Part shown: positions 1-10,537 of the stretch, piece after piece | Layout: every line of letters starts with the position of its first letter | Position numbering within the stretch: position 1 is the stretch's first letter | Assembly: GCA_016717655.1 (NCBI GenBank) | Contig: JADKFC010000001.1 | Coordinates: 248,001 to 312,000, forward strand | Origin: Saprospiraceae bacterium | GTDB lineage: Bacteria > Bacteroidota > Bacteroidia > Chitinophagales > Saprospiraceae | Direction of reading: 5' to 3' | Length of the DNA: 64,000 nt | The notes under the pieces: generated by a model | What the model saw: the letters and a program-made list of their open reading frames with translations, nothing else | The model's database searches: none | What the model was told of the DNA's origin: nothing | Translations under genes and position numbers: made by a program

Positions 1-823
1 TATTTTTCCTTTTTAGAACAAGACAGTACAGTCCGGCCGGTAGACATTCTATATTAATCTGGTTGGTATTATTGTCAGAATTCAAGAAAACCGACCCATA
101 TGTATTAATGATTTTATAAGATTCAGCCACAAAGTCCCTTATGTAAATAATGTCTTTGACAGGGTTGGGAAATATACCAGGTTTTTCCATTTCTGTAGCA
201 GAGGTAAAGACATAAGTGTCACATGGAGTAGTTCCTGGCCAGGAAAAAATGCCGTCATTATAACAGATCAATTGGCCACCAGGCGGAGGATCTACAAAGG
301 TATATATTGGCAACAAGTATTCATAGGTGCCAACGCCTTCTATTATGGCTCCCGATAAATAGCAACCATCAAAATTTTCAGTGTGCACATATTGGACCTT
401 ACGTTCTATATTGTTTTGATAGATCTTAGATGTAGAGTCAATGATGACCTCCATGTATTTTTGTGTAATATTGCAATAGGAAAAATATCTATCCCCTTTT
501 TCCAAATTGAAATCATAAACCAAATGTAAAAGGGAGTCGGTGGTACCCAGAATAGAAATTTTCCTGTTTTTGTATTCAAGCTTGACATCTAAAAATGGAA
601 TTGGAATGTAGCTTTCCTTTTCCTTATAAGTAGCATTGATCACTTTCAAAACATGACCTTGAAACTGGGTGTCCCTGTTTACTTTCAATACAAGGTAATT
701 TCCATCAATGGGAGGCCCAAATTCATCGCTTTCATATACCCAGGTTGTGTTAAGATTCCAATTTTGAGAATAGCAATGATTACCAAAAATCAAAAAAAAT
801 GTTAGGATCAAAAGATTTTTCAT
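1..823 (-). CDS. Partial secreted protein with T9SS sorting domain
   Basis: The reading frame opens at an ATG at 823 and runs off the left window edge, so the C-terminus is missing. Residues 1-20 form a signal peptide (MKNLLILTFFLIFG, then a YSQ cleavage-like site). The middle matches nothing I recognise. The last visible ~60 residues begin with IFPNPVKD and continue with a beta-rich stretch ending LPAGLYCLVLKRK, which is the usual shape of a type IX secretion C-terminal signal (Por_Secre_tail). The protein is therefore probably exported across the outer membrane or attached to the surface. The first neighbour upstream is a cupin gene, and no operon link is visible. Confidence 0.75.
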   Translation of the reverse strand, partial: MKNLLILTFFLIFGNHCYSQNWNLNTTWVYESDEFGPPIDGNYLVLKVNRDTQFQGHVLKVINATYKEKESYIPIPFLDVKLEYKNRKISILGTTDSLLHLVYDFNLEKGDRYFSYCNITQKYMEVIIDSTSKIYQNNIERKVQYVHTENFDGCYLSGAIIEGVGTYEYLLPIYTFVDPPPGGQLICYNDGIFSWPGTTPCDTYVFTSATEMEKPGIFPNPVKDIIYIRDFVAESYKIINTYGSVFLNSDNNTNQINIECLPAGLYCLVLKRKN

Positions 824-935
824 GGGGTGTATTTGAAACTAATATAATTGTTTAAATCCAGAAATTGCGTTCCAGTAGGTATTTCTATTATATTTTTGAT
901 TGGCTTTATTTATGGCAAAAGCAATTGCACCCATT

Positions 936-1310
936 TTAAATCCAATCCAACTCCTTTACCGTCATCTCACTTTCTACAGTCCCGGTATGCAGGGTGGCCT
1001 TGGGTTCAAAAAGTAAATTAAACACAATTTCTCCATTGGTGTGGGGCCTGTGTTCTACTCCTTTGGGTACAATCAGGATCTCGCCTTCTTTGACTTCTAC
1101 GGTTCTCCCATCCCTGAAGTCCATTAAGAGCGTTCCTTTAAATACCATAAATAATTCATCTTCATTTTCATGGCTGTGCCACACAAAGTCGTCCTTTAAC
1201 TTACAAAGTTTAACATACTGTCCGTTGAGTTCTCCAATGATGTGAGGCGTCCATTGCTTTTCAAACAAGGAGAATTTTTCCATAATGTTGATGGAATTAA
1301 TTTCTTGCAT
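936..1310 (-). CDS. Small single-domain cupin protein
   Basis: A protein of about 124 residues with one cupin barrel. The metal-site motif WHSHENEDELFMVFKG matches the first cupin motif (HxH...E), and PKGVEHRPH supplies the second-motif His. I chose the Met at 1310 (MQEINSIN) because the 13 preceding residues are basic, unrelated to cupins and lie in AT-rich leader-like DNA. Proteins of this size in Bacteroidota are usually annotated only as cupin-domain proteins, and the substrate cannot be deduced. It stands alone between a T9SS protein and a membrane protein. Confidence 0.8.
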   Translation of the reverse strand: MQEINSINIMEKFSLFEKQWTPHIIGELNGQYVKLCKLKDDFVWHSHENEDELFMVFKGTLLMDFRDGRTVEVKEGEILIVPKGVEHRPHTNGEIVFNLLFEPKATLHTGTVESEMTVKELDWI

Positions 1311-1533
1311 ATGGTTTGTTTTTATAGTTTTTCTGCTTCTTTGGTACAATTGTTACCTCTTGTTGAGGCACAATAATATGATCTGCTAATTTAATGAATG
1401 GCGTTTGATCAAGACGAGGAGGTCCATATCTTCTTTTTCATTCTTCCAAAACAGTACCAAATATATCCGATTATTTTCAAAAACACGTGTATTATTACCT
1501 AAGCAAGGATACCTCTTCCGGGATGAGCACCTT

Positions 1534-2100
1534 TTAGCAGCACTTCCATTTGACCATATAATGATTCCAATAGGCCCTCGTTGCGGGTAGGATTGTTACA
1601 ATGTGCAGCACTGCAAGTATTGCAGCACCCGGGATCAGGTTTTTAGCAACAAACTGGAATAAGGCATAATTATTTTCTCCCGAAAGGTCCTGAACTATTA
1701 CCAGGTCATTGCCCAAAAAGGTAAGTTTAATGGCCAAAAATACAGCGATGGAGGCAAAATGAAAGCCATTGACAAATAAATGCAAAATATACTCCCACCT
1801 CGGCAGGCCACCCATAAAAGTTCGACTGTCTTTTTCTACCCAGGCATCGATGCCAAGTACGAGGATGTCTAGCAATACGAATGAAATGCCTATATAAAAG
1901 CATGGCAGACAGTTTTGTGGTAGGAATAAAAAATAAACAATAAGAGGAAACAGAAAGGCCCTGATGGTGTGGGTCAAATGTTCAAATTGACTTTCCGCAT
2001 GATTAAAAAGCTGGTATTTAATTAGGTGTAAATAAAAGCCATCTACAAGAGCCAGGATGGCAAAGGCCGTCAATAAAAGGGTTGAAATTAGAAATGCCAT
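1534..2100 (-). CDS. Polytopic membrane protein, unknown function
   Basis: 188 residues with about five hydrophobic segments (roughly 2-24, 46-62, 65-85, 105-130 and 150-172), so an inner-membrane protein. Histidines near helix ends (HLIKYQLFNHAESQFEHL, HLFVNGFH, LHIVTILP) could bind metal or haem, but I recognise no family. It lies 57 bp downstream of the Crp/Fnr-type regulator on the same strand and may be co-transcribed with it or controlled by it. No function is assigned. Confidence 0.6.
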   Translation of the reverse strand: MAFLISTLLLTAFAILALVDGFYLHLIKYQLFNHAESQFEHLTHTIRAFLFPLIVYFLFLPQNCLPCFYIGISFVLLDILVLGIDAWVEKDSRTFMGGLPRWEYILHLFVNGFHFASIAVFLAIKLTFLGNDLVIVQDLSGENNYALFQFVAKNLIPGAAILAVLHIVTILPATRAYWNHYMVKWKCC

Positions 2101-2157
2101 TTGTTATTTTTTCACAAATATCCTGACATTAGTGGTTTTAGGGTAGGACAAATGTCC

Positions 2158-2739
2158 TCAATTGTGCCTTTGCGATATTTCCTGCCTTATTCTTGAAAGT
2201 GTCCTTCTGGTGATTCCCAGATAGGAGGCAATCTCTTCAACGGTAGCTTTATGGATCACAGAAGGTTGTTCTTTCAGCAATCTTAAATACTTCTCTTTGG
2301 CCGATTCGTTGTTCAAGACAGATGCATATTTTTCGAGGCTTAAATACTGCTGCTCTGACACGATTCTGCCTATATGCAGCCAAACTGTACTTGAATTGTA
2401 CAAAAAATGGAGCTTGTCATAATCGATTGTCAAAATTTCCGAATCTTCAATGGCTTGTATAGATAAGGTTGATGGCTCTTGAAAGATAAAACTTTTATAG
2501 GAGGTGGTAAAGCCATTTTCGGTGCAAAAACAAGAGGTGGTTTCTTCTCCTTTTTCGTTGAGGTAATAGGTTCTAAAACTTCCTTTTACGATAAAGGCAA
2601 TATGTCTGCACACCTGATCCTGTCGTACCAAAAATTCACCCTTACCTAATTGTTGTTTTGTGAAAAGGCCGATGGTCTTGGCATATTCTGCGTCAGTAAT
2701 AGGTACTAATTTTTGTAAAAATTGTTTGAATGGGTCCAC
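2158..2739 (-). CDS. Crp/Fnr-family transcriptional regulator
   Basis: 193 residues. The N-terminal half (about 20-115) is a cyclic-nucleotide-binding-like beta barrel containing LGKGEFLVRQDQVCRHIAFI and VKGSFRTYYLNEKGEE. The C-terminus (about 150-190) is a helix-turn-helix with TVEEIASYLGITRRTLSRIR, the recognition-helix pattern of this family. The effector pocket lacks the classical cAMP-binding Arg/Ser set, as is common in the small Bacteroidota members. The membrane protein gene immediately downstream is a plausible target or operon partner; that link is inference. Confidence 0.85.
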   Translation of the reverse strand: MDPFKQFLQKLVPITDAEYAKTIGLFTKQQLGKGEFLVRQDQVCRHIAFIVKGSFRTYYLNEKGEETTSCFCTENGFTTSYKSFIFQEPSTLSIQAIEDSEILTIDYDKLHFLYNSSTVWLHIGRIVSEQQYLSLEKYASVLNNESAKEKYLRLLKEQPSVIHKATVEEIASYLGITRRTLSRIRQEISQRHN

Positions 2740-3025
2740 TCTGATGAATATCTGGTTTGTGTTTGACTAATTAAATTGATGGCTTAGGCTTTTTGTACAC
2801 AACATTACATTCCACGATTGGGTTTATTGAGTCTGTGTTCAATTTACCGAAAGGTCGTCATTTTTATTGACATTGCTTAAAATCGTTAAGGCAGTGTAAT
2901 GCCTGATCAATTCCTGCATCCTTGATCAAAGGTGTAATCATAATAAATCTTGGATGTATGTTGCGGTTGTAGGCTTAATTGAAATGCCCCCTTTTTAATA
3001 CAACAAAAGAGACAGGCAATGAGCC

Positions 3026-3313
3026 TCATTTTTTATTAGTCAATTTGTATTTTTCAGGCTTGGTATTGGTTCTCTCAATTATATTTCTGGCTTCAAGGTC
3101 CAGTTTTACGGTTTCTCCATACCATTGTACACCTCCTTCAAAGGTATCTTTGACATTGGCATACAACTTCTCCATGAGTTCGGTATGGGTAAATTCGTGG
3201 CCTTTTAAAATGGATAAAATATTTTCTCTTATCACCTCGTATTTTTTTAATGAGATATTTTTATTGGTCTTGCCAGCAACCGGATGCAAGATCTGGATCT
3301 TTTCTTCTTTCAT
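3026..3313 (-). CDS. DUF6958-like small protein
   Basis: 95 residues. The N-terminal motif IQILHPVAGKT, the central helices (KYEVIRENILSIL) and the C-terminal part WYGETVKLDLEARNIIER resemble the DUF6958 family, small cytosolic proteins with a winged-helix-like plan. The length fits that family. The function is unknown. It is a single-gene unit flanked by non-coding DNA on both sides. Confidence 0.6.
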   Translation of the reverse strand: MKEEKIQILHPVAGKTNKNISLKKYEVIRENILSILKGHEFTHTELMEKLYANVKDTFEGGVQWYGETVKLDLEARNIIERTNTKPEKYKLTNKK

Positions 3314-3612
3314 TGTTATGTATTTATCTTGAGTTCTGCCCGGTATTTTTAGTCTGTAAAAGCAGATAAAGCTTCTACTTTTTTTATGGCATTTGAATTT
3401 ACACCAGGGGCACTCAAAATTAATATTATTTTGAGAAGGTAGCTTGGCAATTATTATGAATATCAGTAATTGATAAAAAAATATTTTCTTGTATGGTTTG
3501 ATCTTTCTTCTTCATGGCCATCTAAATAGTTTGAAGTAAGCTTAAATATTTTATTTCAAGGCTTTTATCAAGTGAGTTATTTCGATTTAGGATTCAGTTT
3601 ATAACTCACTAT
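3314..3612. other. Gap with one possible 31-codon frame
   Basis: This stretch holds no convincing gene. One short minus-strand frame (3426-3521, beginning MAMKKKDQ) has a plausible start but no recognisable similarity. I treat it as unproven. Confidence 0.3.
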
Positions 3613-5785
3613 TCATTTTTTTTTAAATCTGTCGGGTACACAAATGGCCTCTTCAATGGCATGGCCGAACAATTCAGGATGCAGGTATTTTCCTTTGTTT
3701 TTAGCTTCTTTTTCTACTTCCGGTACAAATCTGTGTTCTTTGGCCCAAGCATCCTGTCGCACACCAGTAACCTGCCAGCTTATTTTTACATGGGCCTTAT
3801 CTGTTTTGATCTTAAAACGGTTGCCATTAATTTCTTCTGCTACGTAGCTCTGGGCAAATGTACCGATGGGCGTCAGTTGGTATCTAAAATCCATATTCAG
3901 CGCTTCAAAGTACGATGGTAGAACAACTTCAGCATCTCCGTTTTGATCTGTGGTAATGATGCCGTTGTAGATGTTCATCATGTCAGGACTTTCCACAAAA
4001 CTATGGATGAGGTATTTGTTGGCCGGATCTTGCGGATGGTCAATTTTGAAAGACCCCAGCCTTCCATAAAGTACCAGATACCCCCACCACTCCTTGAAAT
4101 AAGCCTGCATATCCACCCTCTGCAGAGTTGAGCCCAAAAAATGGTAAGCAATCTACGTGGTTGGTTTGACCGTAAAATATGGATGAATTTCCAGAATTAT
4201 TAAACCCCACTACATATCCACCTGATAGATTTACATTTGAAAAATAGGGAGGGTTAAATGTTGCTGATCCTGTAGGCCCTTGTGGCCCTGGAATACCTTG
4301 CGGTCCTTCCGGACCCTCCGGTCCAGGTACTCCTTGGATTCCTTGTGGTCCTGGTTCACCTTGAGGTCCTGTATCTCCAACCGGCCCTTGTGGACCTGGT
4401 ATTCCTGATTGCCATGTGGCATTGCCTAAATTATCGCTGGTTAAAACGAGGCCTGCTTGCAGCGTGCCGCTGGTCAGCTGAAGACCGGTAGTTTTTATTT
4501 TACCATTTACATCCAGTTTTTCAGTCGGATTGGGGGCTCCTATTCCCACATTTCCACCGCCTGCATTGATACTAAGATCTGCCCAATTGTTTAAGGCACT
4601 ATTGTGCCCACCCAGCGAGGCCCTGCCGTCAAGAAGGCCCATCACTAAGCGGTCACCGAAATTGGCACCCGCATCTATCGCGATCCAATTGGAGTAGCCG
4701 GTACCGGGATTATCTGAGTTGACAGAGAGTTTGGCAAAGCTGAAGCCAGGGGTGCCCATGGATATATTTCCATTATTGAGCATGCCAAGGCCACTTACGG
4801 TACTATTGGTATTTTTTAATTGAAATCCATTGAGGATGATGTCTTGTGAGGCGGTATGATTGCCCAGGTTGTCGGCCTGAGGCAGGGGAGAAGAGTTCAA
4901 TGTGCCGTCATTTTGTACGGTCACCATTCGTTGACTTGCCCCTGCAATAAAGGGGATTTTTGTCATACCTCCGGGATTGATGACCAGCTGACTAAAAGAA
5001 TTGAGGGCATTGTTGTGCGCCGCAATGGTGGCCTCCCCTTCTCTGATGCCCATTACCACCCGGTCGCCTGAAGTACCACCAAAGTTGCCGGCTACCCAGT
5101 CAGCCGTGCCGTTGCCGGGATTCAGGGTATTGACCTTGATGCCTCCTCCGCCTTGTACGTGCAAGCGAGTATCGGGCGCTGTTGTTCCTATGCCAGTATT
5201 TCCGTTGGATTCAACAACCAAAGGATAGTTGCCAACGGCTTCATTGTAGACCCCAAATTTTCCAGCACCGGCACCAGCATCAGGTCCGGTAGCTAGCAAG
5301 GTATAGCTGGCATTGGAGGGAGAAAAAAGATGGATGCCCGATCCTATCGGATGAGTAGACTCCAGCTTGGCCACCTGGTATTGGTTGTCGGCTACGTGAA
5401 GTTTGTTTTGGGCCGAGCCCGCACCTATACCAACATTGCCTGTGTTGCTGGCAGACAAATGATTGCCATTTTTTACCCATACGTTGTTATCGGTATGAAT
5501 CATTTCCAGCCAGCTGTTTGACTGATGGTAAAACCAAAGACTCTGGGTGCTGGTATCAAATACCAAAAGCCCGGGAGCCGGATTGACTATGTTTTGACGT
5601 TCTGTGGTACTGAGTCGGGGAATCAAAAGGCCTTTGTCATTGGCATTTACTTCCAGAACAGAAGAAGGGTGGGGGCTAGTGGTGCCAATGCCTACATTGT
5701 TTTGGCCAAATGTTGAGGTTGTACTGCCAAGTACAAATAGGTAGGTAAAAAATGAGTAAAATAATAGGTTTCTCATGTCTGCCAA
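3613..5785 (-). CDS. Collagen-like exported surface protein (frameshifted)
   Basis: Signal peptide (LGSTTSTFGQ), then repeats starting NVGIGTTSPHPSSVLEV as in Bacteroidota tail-fibre-like or cell-wall proteins. Next comes a Gly-X-Y collagen-like stretch (GPQGP...GPEGPEGPQG) at about 460-510 and a conserved C-terminal domain (SFKIDHP, YLIHSFVESPDMMNIYNG, SWQVTGVRQDAWA). The frame breaks at a run of four C on the plus strand (4054-4057). Removing one base joins KAG to SFKIDHP exactly as in intact homologues, giving about 720 residues. The break is a one-base homopolymer indel, so either a sequencing error or a phase-variable tract. Both pieces belong to one gene. Confidence 0.8.
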
Positions 5786-6001
5786 TTTTCAGCAAATTTA
5801 AATGCTGGTTGGCAGAAAATTAGCTAGTGGTTAACCGCTATATTGAGGTAGGGTAATAGGTATCCTTTTGTAATTTTAATAGGATAAGAAAATCAGTTTT
5901 TATTTCATCATTCTTTACATATTTATGGCAATTCCGAAAATGTGACATAGCTCTTTTGTACATTGTCTATTAGATCTGTGGGCTAAATACATTTGTGAAT
6001 C

Positions 6002-7075
6002 CTACCACGGGCCCTGTTGTTTAACTTGATAAAAACGTTTGCCATCAAATCGAAAGAGTCCACTTCCTGCTCCCCACCACATATTTCCTGATCTATCTTG
6101 AAACATACTTTGTACACAACAATTTATGCCATCTGCAGGTGTAAAGACAGTAAACGCTTTTGAATTGGGTAAAGCAATGGAAGGGTCAAACCTGGTTGTA
6201 CTGCCTCGGGCTGTAACCCAAATGATGCCTGACTGTTCGATTATAATACCCCAAAATTCGGTTCCCCCCAAGCCGTCTTTGGCTGTAATTTCTGTAAACG
6301 ATTTTCCATCATATTTGCAAATGCCGTTTTTCATGGTAAACCACATATTTCCATCATTATCCTGGGCTATACCCCCTGCATAGTTTTCACCCAGTCCTTC
6401 TTTTGCTGCAATATTGACTATTGATTTTCCATCATAACAAAAAACGCCTTTATCGGAAGTAGCAAACCAAATCCTGCCACTTTTGTCTTCCAGCAGGCCG
6501 GCAATATTGACAGATGAAAGTGGCTGGAACATTGAAAAACTCTGACCTCCCAATTGATCAACCAATGGGTCATAACGGTAAACCCCGCCATGGGTACCTA
6601 CCCAGACAGTTCCGGCTTTGTCTACTAGGATGCCTTTCCTACTGATATCGATGTGATTGAGCCCGTCTTTTTGATTGTAATTTTTAAAGACCTTGCCATC
6701 ATATTTATAGACGCCTTGATCGGTTCCAAACCAAAGGTTACCTTTTTTGTCTTCAGCGATGGCAAAGACGGAGTTGTTTACAAAACCATCTGGCGACGAG
6801 AAATAGGTCAATGTTTTTTTGTCATACTTCACCACTCCTTCGCCAATGGTGCCAAACCATAAATTCCCTTTCGAATCCTGAAAAATACTCCTGATGTATT
6901 GGCTTACTAAGGTGGTGTCATAGTCAGGAGACAAACCAACCGATTTAAATTTTTTAGCAATAGTCGGACCGGCTTTTATAGCACTATCTTCTTCAACGTT
7001 ATTTGTCTTTTTTTGCCCGTGGCAGGAGGTGAGAAGGGTCAGAAAGAAAAACAATAAAAATTTATTCAATGTCAT
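6002..7075 (-). CDS. Two-component-regulator-propeller lipoprotein 1
   Basis: 357 residues. An N-terminal lipoprotein signal (FFFLTLLTSCHGQ, lipobox Cys at 18) precedes about eight repeats of the Reg_prop blade: KGNLWFGTIGEGVVKYD, KGNLWFGTDQGVYKYDGK and so on, each followed by a DGL-like turn. Reg_prop blades usually form the sensor half of hybrid two-component systems, but here there is no kinase, so this is a free-standing propeller likely anchored in the periplasm or outer membrane. It has close relatives at 7840, 10538, 17808, 20231 and 21615. Confidence 0.85.
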   Translation of the reverse strand: MTLNKFLLFFFLTLLTSCHGQKKTNNVEEDSAIKAGPTIAKKFKSVGLSPDYDTTLVSQYIRSIFQDSKGNLWFGTIGEGVVKYDKKTLTYFSSPDGFVNNSVFAIAEDKKGNLWFGTDQGVYKYDGKVFKNYNQKDGLNHIDISRKGILVDKAGTVWVGTHGGVYRYDPLVDQLGGQSFSMFQPLSSVNIAGLLEDKSGRIWFATSDKGVFCYDGKSIVNIAAKEGLGENYAGGIAQDNDGNMWFTMKNGICKYDGKSFTEITAKDGLGGTEFWGIIIEQSGIIWVTARGSTTRFDPSIALPNSKAFTVFTPADGINCCVQSMFQDRSGNMWWGAGSGLFRFDGKRFYQVKQQGPW

Positions 7076-7839
7076 AATTTTATTTTGAAAGAGGTGGGAT
7101 GGTTTTTCCTAGTTTGGTGAACAACATAGAGACAAGGGAGAAAGTGGGGTTGCCTATACGGTATTAGGTCGCTATTATTGTTGCCCTACGTTGGAATTAT
7201 GAAATAGTCTATAGCGACCAGTGAAGATTGAGTGGCCGTATTCAATGCTGAGAAGCGATAAAGATACGGTTTATCTTCTTTTTATTCTATAGAATTTTGT
7301 ACAACATCATATTTTACAAGTCCTTATTTAGCCCAAGATAAAGGAATAATAGAAAATAGAATAGGAGTGTTAAAAATTTTCTTTCCTAAAAAGACAGATT
7401 TCACTATAATTTCTAGCTATGAAATCAAAAAAGTAAAAAAGAATCTAAATTTCAGACCTGAAAGAATATATTCATAGCTTAGTCCTGATGAATATTTATT
7501 AACAAAATCGAAAGTTGCATGTATAACTTGAACTCATCCCTTTCATAATTTTGAAATTGCTGCCAATTTTCAAATCACCCATTTGATATTTGAGAAATTA
7601 CCTGTAGTTGAAAGATCAAGAGGAATATTAAGATAAGTAGGGCTTTCGTATTTTTGATGTTTACGGGTGAGAACGCTGAGGGACTCGGCTCAGAGCAGGA
7701 TTAAAAACGCAAATATTCAATTTAGAACAAAGCTCAAAAGAAGAACAAATGCAGCATTTAGCAAAGCAGCCTACCCATTTGGCTCAAACTCCTATAAGCT
7801 ACTGGCATATCTTTCGGATGTTTGTATATGACTTGGGAT
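7076..7839. other. 760-bp gap without a supported gene
   Basis: AT-rich DNA separating two propeller genes. A 9-bp inverted repeat (GGTCGCTAT at 7167-7175, ATAGCGACC at 7211-7219) is present. A 66-codon plus-strand frame at 7749-7949 overlaps the end of the next gene in antisense and looks like a shadow. I see no coding signal. Confidence 0.6.
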
Positions 7840-8958
7840 TTAATCGTCATGTTGCGAAAAGGATACAAAACTTTTACCATCAAAACGGCTCAATCCAAAC
7901 CATTTTGTACCAAACCAAAGATTCCCGTCATTGTCTTCTAAAATACTAATAACGGAATTATTGACCAGCCCGTCTGCAGTCGTATAATTTTTAAGCGTTT
8001 TTCCATCATAACAATACACTCCATTCTTGTCTGTAGTAAACCACATATTTCCTTTTTTATCCTCCAGAATGGAATATACTCCATAGCTCACAAGGGCTTC
8101 GTTTTCGACGAAACTGTGAAAAGAATTTCCATCAAAACGACAGGCACCGTGTCTTCTTGTGGCAAACCAAATATTGCCAGCTTTGTCTTCCGACATAGAA
8201 AATATCATATCATCGCAGATGTATTCCGGAGAATGAACATATTTGGTAACGGAGGAAGAAGCATTACTGCGTTCATCTTCAAAGAATGAATAATAATCAG
8301 CAGATGGAAGAAAGTGGGTAAGGATGGTTCCATCATATCGCCATACGCCTCCACGGTTCCATGAGCTGAACCAGATGTTTCCCTTTTTGTCTTGCATAAT
8401 ATCCATGATCATTTTCTCATTCTTTTCAGCAAGGATTGGATGGTTGTATTTATCAATAAAATGAGTAAGTTTTTTTCCATCATACCGAAAAACTCCTTTG
8501 TTCATTGCACCAAACCATAAGTTGCCATCCTTGTCTTCTAACATACATTTAATGTTTAATGTATCGGGCACAGGATGTTTTGTGAACTTTTTACCATCAT
8601 AGATGCATATGCCATTTTTTGTTCCAATCAAAATGTTTCCCTCTCGGTCTTGTATAATCGGACCTGCATTGTTATTGCATAAACCTTCATTTGTAGTGAA
8701 GTTGGTAAATATTTTACCATCATATCGATACACACCTTCCCCTCCTATACTAAACCAGAGGTTGCCCTCTTTGTCTACCAGTTGACAAGTTACATTCTCG
8801 AACTGGGATCCCTGAGTCCTAACAATTTTTGCATGTTGTTCTGTTTTATTGGCTGAATATGAATCGTTTTGTGTCTGGTTGGGTGAATTCTGTCCGTTAC
8901 ATGATGCAGAAAGTAAGTATGTCATCAGAAAATAGAAAATAGGTTGTTTAAATTTCAT
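7840..8958 (-). CDS. Two-component-regulator-propeller lipoprotein 2
   Basis: 372 residues with a lipoprotein signal (YLLSASCNGQ) followed by Reg_prop blades such as EGNLWFSIGGEGVYRYDGK, DGNLWFGAMNKGVFRYDGK and DGNLWFGTKWFGLSRFDGK. It is the closest relative of the copy at 20231-21382 inside the integron: the two share blade order and unusual phrases such as CMLEDKDGNLW and YICDDMIFSM (YISDDMIFSM in the other). That suggests duplication between the flank and the array. Probably a cell-envelope propeller with no signalling domain of its own. Confidence 0.85.
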   Translation of the reverse strand: MKFKQPIFYFLMTYLLSASCNGQNSPNQTQNDSYSANKTEQHAKIVRTQGSQFENVTCQLVDKEGNLWFSIGGEGVYRYDGKIFTNFTTNEGLCNNNAGPIIQDREGNILIGTKNGICIYDGKKFTKHPVPDTLNIKCMLEDKDGNLWFGAMNKGVFRYDGKKLTHFIDKYNHPILAEKNEKMIMDIMQDKKGNIWFSSWNRGGVWRYDGTILTHFLPSADYYSFFEDERSNASSSVTKYVHSPEYICDDMIFSMSEDKAGNIWFATRRHGACRFDGNSFHSFVENEALVSYGVYSILEDKKGNMWFTTDKNGVYCYDGKTLKNYTTADGLVNNSVISILEDNDGNLWFGTKWFGLSRFDGKSFVSFSQHDD

Positions 8959-9172
8959 GATGTATAGGTTTATTTCTGTTGGTATTAAAGAAGTTTATAG
9001 GATAAAGTTTAATTTCATGGGTAATTACCTATGATTTATTTTTTGGGTTAAAGTAGTACTTAAATATTATCACATTAAAATGTGAAATCATGCGCAAAAA
9101 AAACTACAATTAATGTTTCAACTCCATTGCTGCTTTCCTTTGCTGGCCGGGACTTTTTTTCTATCACTTGAA

Positions 9173-9703
9173 TTACAAACCATTGTTTATATCTCCTGCT
9201 CTGAATGACCATTCCATATGTTTGTCTAAATCCTGGCGTAGCAGCATATTGAGCTGCGCAGCATGGTGTTGGGTATGCCGCAGGTTGTATAATAGAATTT
9301 CCAGTATTGGGAAATCCATATCATTGGGCTCGTCCCCTTCTTTAAAATGTACGTTCCATTTTTCATCTGCCAGGGCATCAATTAATTCTTTGCACTTTTT
9401 CCGACTTTGTTTTAGGTATTCAACTATTTCTTGTTGGCTATAATTTTTATCTGGTATTAAATCGTCAACAGCTTCTTTGGGTCTTTCTTCCGGCCCTCGT
9501 GATGTAAAGGAAAGAAGTGGTGAAAAATGCCTCGGTGGAAGGGTTAAATAATAATCCAAAAACAGGGTGCTGTGATATGCAATGTAATAAAAGCGTCTGT
9601 TGCTGATAAAATAGTCTTCAGGACAAAAAGAGATGACATTGATAAGCATGTCAATACTTGCTCCGAATTGATTCCACAGTATTTCGTTTATATTTTTGAT
9701 CAT
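9173..9703 (-). CDS. DinB-like four-helix protein
   Basis: 176 residues with the layout of the DinB/YfiT superfamily. His residues that could form the metal triad appear in YYIAYHSTLF (about residue 45) and in HTQHHAAQLNMLLRQ (about 145-160). The family binds divalent metal and includes thiol-dependent transferases and many uncharacterised proteins. The substrate is unknown. Stand-alone gene. Confidence 0.7.
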   Translation of the reverse strand: MIKNINEILWNQFGASIDMLINVISFCPEDYFISNRRFYYIAYHSTLFLDYYLTLPPRHFSPLLSFTSRGPEERPKEAVDDLIPDKNYSQQEIVEYLKQSRKKCKELIDALADEKWNVHFKEGDEPNDMDFPILEILLYNLRHTQHHAAQLNMLLRQDLDKHMEWSFRAGDINNGL

Positions 9704-9920
9704 CTTTTCTTTTGAGTACTAATAAAGGTTGATTTATTGTGGCCACCTATTTTTCTCGCTAAGGTAGCTTGAAGGTTTTACTTATTTCCTATTTTATTTC
9801 CTATTTCAGTGTACCTACATCTTTAAAACACCATAGCGCACATGTCACATTGAGCGGAGGCAGATCATCCAATTATCGACTGCATGCCCCACTTGATTAC
9901 ATGTATAATTGTCGAATTTG

Positions 9921-10489
9921 TTAAATTTTAGAGTTGGCATATGTCAATATAACTCCGCCGGTTGTAAGTGGTTGTGTCGATACCAGGGATAAGGTATTCG
10001 AGGTAAGACCCTCTTTAAAAAGGGGCCGCCCTCTACCTAAAACCACAGGCGCAATTGCAATGCGATACTCGTCAAACAGCTTGTCTTGTATAAATGTCTC
10101 GGAAAGGTTGGCACTGCCAAAAACAAACATATTTTTCCCATCTTGATTTTTCAATTGCTGGATTTTTCAGAGGCTTTATCACTAATTAGGGTTGTGTTGT
10201 TCCAGTCGGCGGTCTTTAAGGTTTTGGAAAAAACAAGTTTTGGTATGCTATTCATTAGTTTAGCTACTTCTAGTTCTGATGTTTCAGCTTCGGCTTTTGT
10301 CCAATATGCTGCCATCCCTTCATAGGTCACCCGTCCGAAAACGAGGTAGTCTGCTGATTTTAATTGATCAATGCTGAATTTTTCAAGTTCCTGTCCCCAA
10401 ATTGTCTGGTGAAAAGAAAGATCCCAGCTTTGACTTCCTTCAAAATATCCATCAAGAGTCATTACGTTCCACATAATCAGCTTTCTCAT
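9921..10489 (-). CDS. RibD/DHFR-like reductase (frameshifted)
   Basis: Two adjacent frames are halves of one protein of about 188 residues in the dihydrofolate-reductase-like RibD C-terminal family. The N-terminal half has MWNVMTLDGYFEG and DYLVFGRVTYEGMAAYW. The C-terminal half has MFVFGSANLSETFIQ and IAPVVLGRGRPLF. They are separated at a run of five T on the plus strand (10163-10167); one extra base gives the continuous EKIQQLKNQDGK. Likely an NADPH-dependent reductase of unknown substrate, single gene. Homopolymer position favours sequencing error over real inactivation. Confidence 0.75.
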
Positions 10490-10537
10490 TCTATTTTTCT
10501 TTTTTGGGTTGGTTTTGTTTTATGGGTAAAATAATTA

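Noticed and set aside
4231..4422. Minus-strand 63-codon frame in the collagen-like gene
   Set aside because: It is a frame-shifted shadow of the Gly-X-Y repeats, which are repetitive in every frame.
7749..7949. Plus-strand 66-codon frame
   Set aside because: Overlaps the 3' end of a propeller gene in antisense; composition is that of the complement of Reg_prop repeats.
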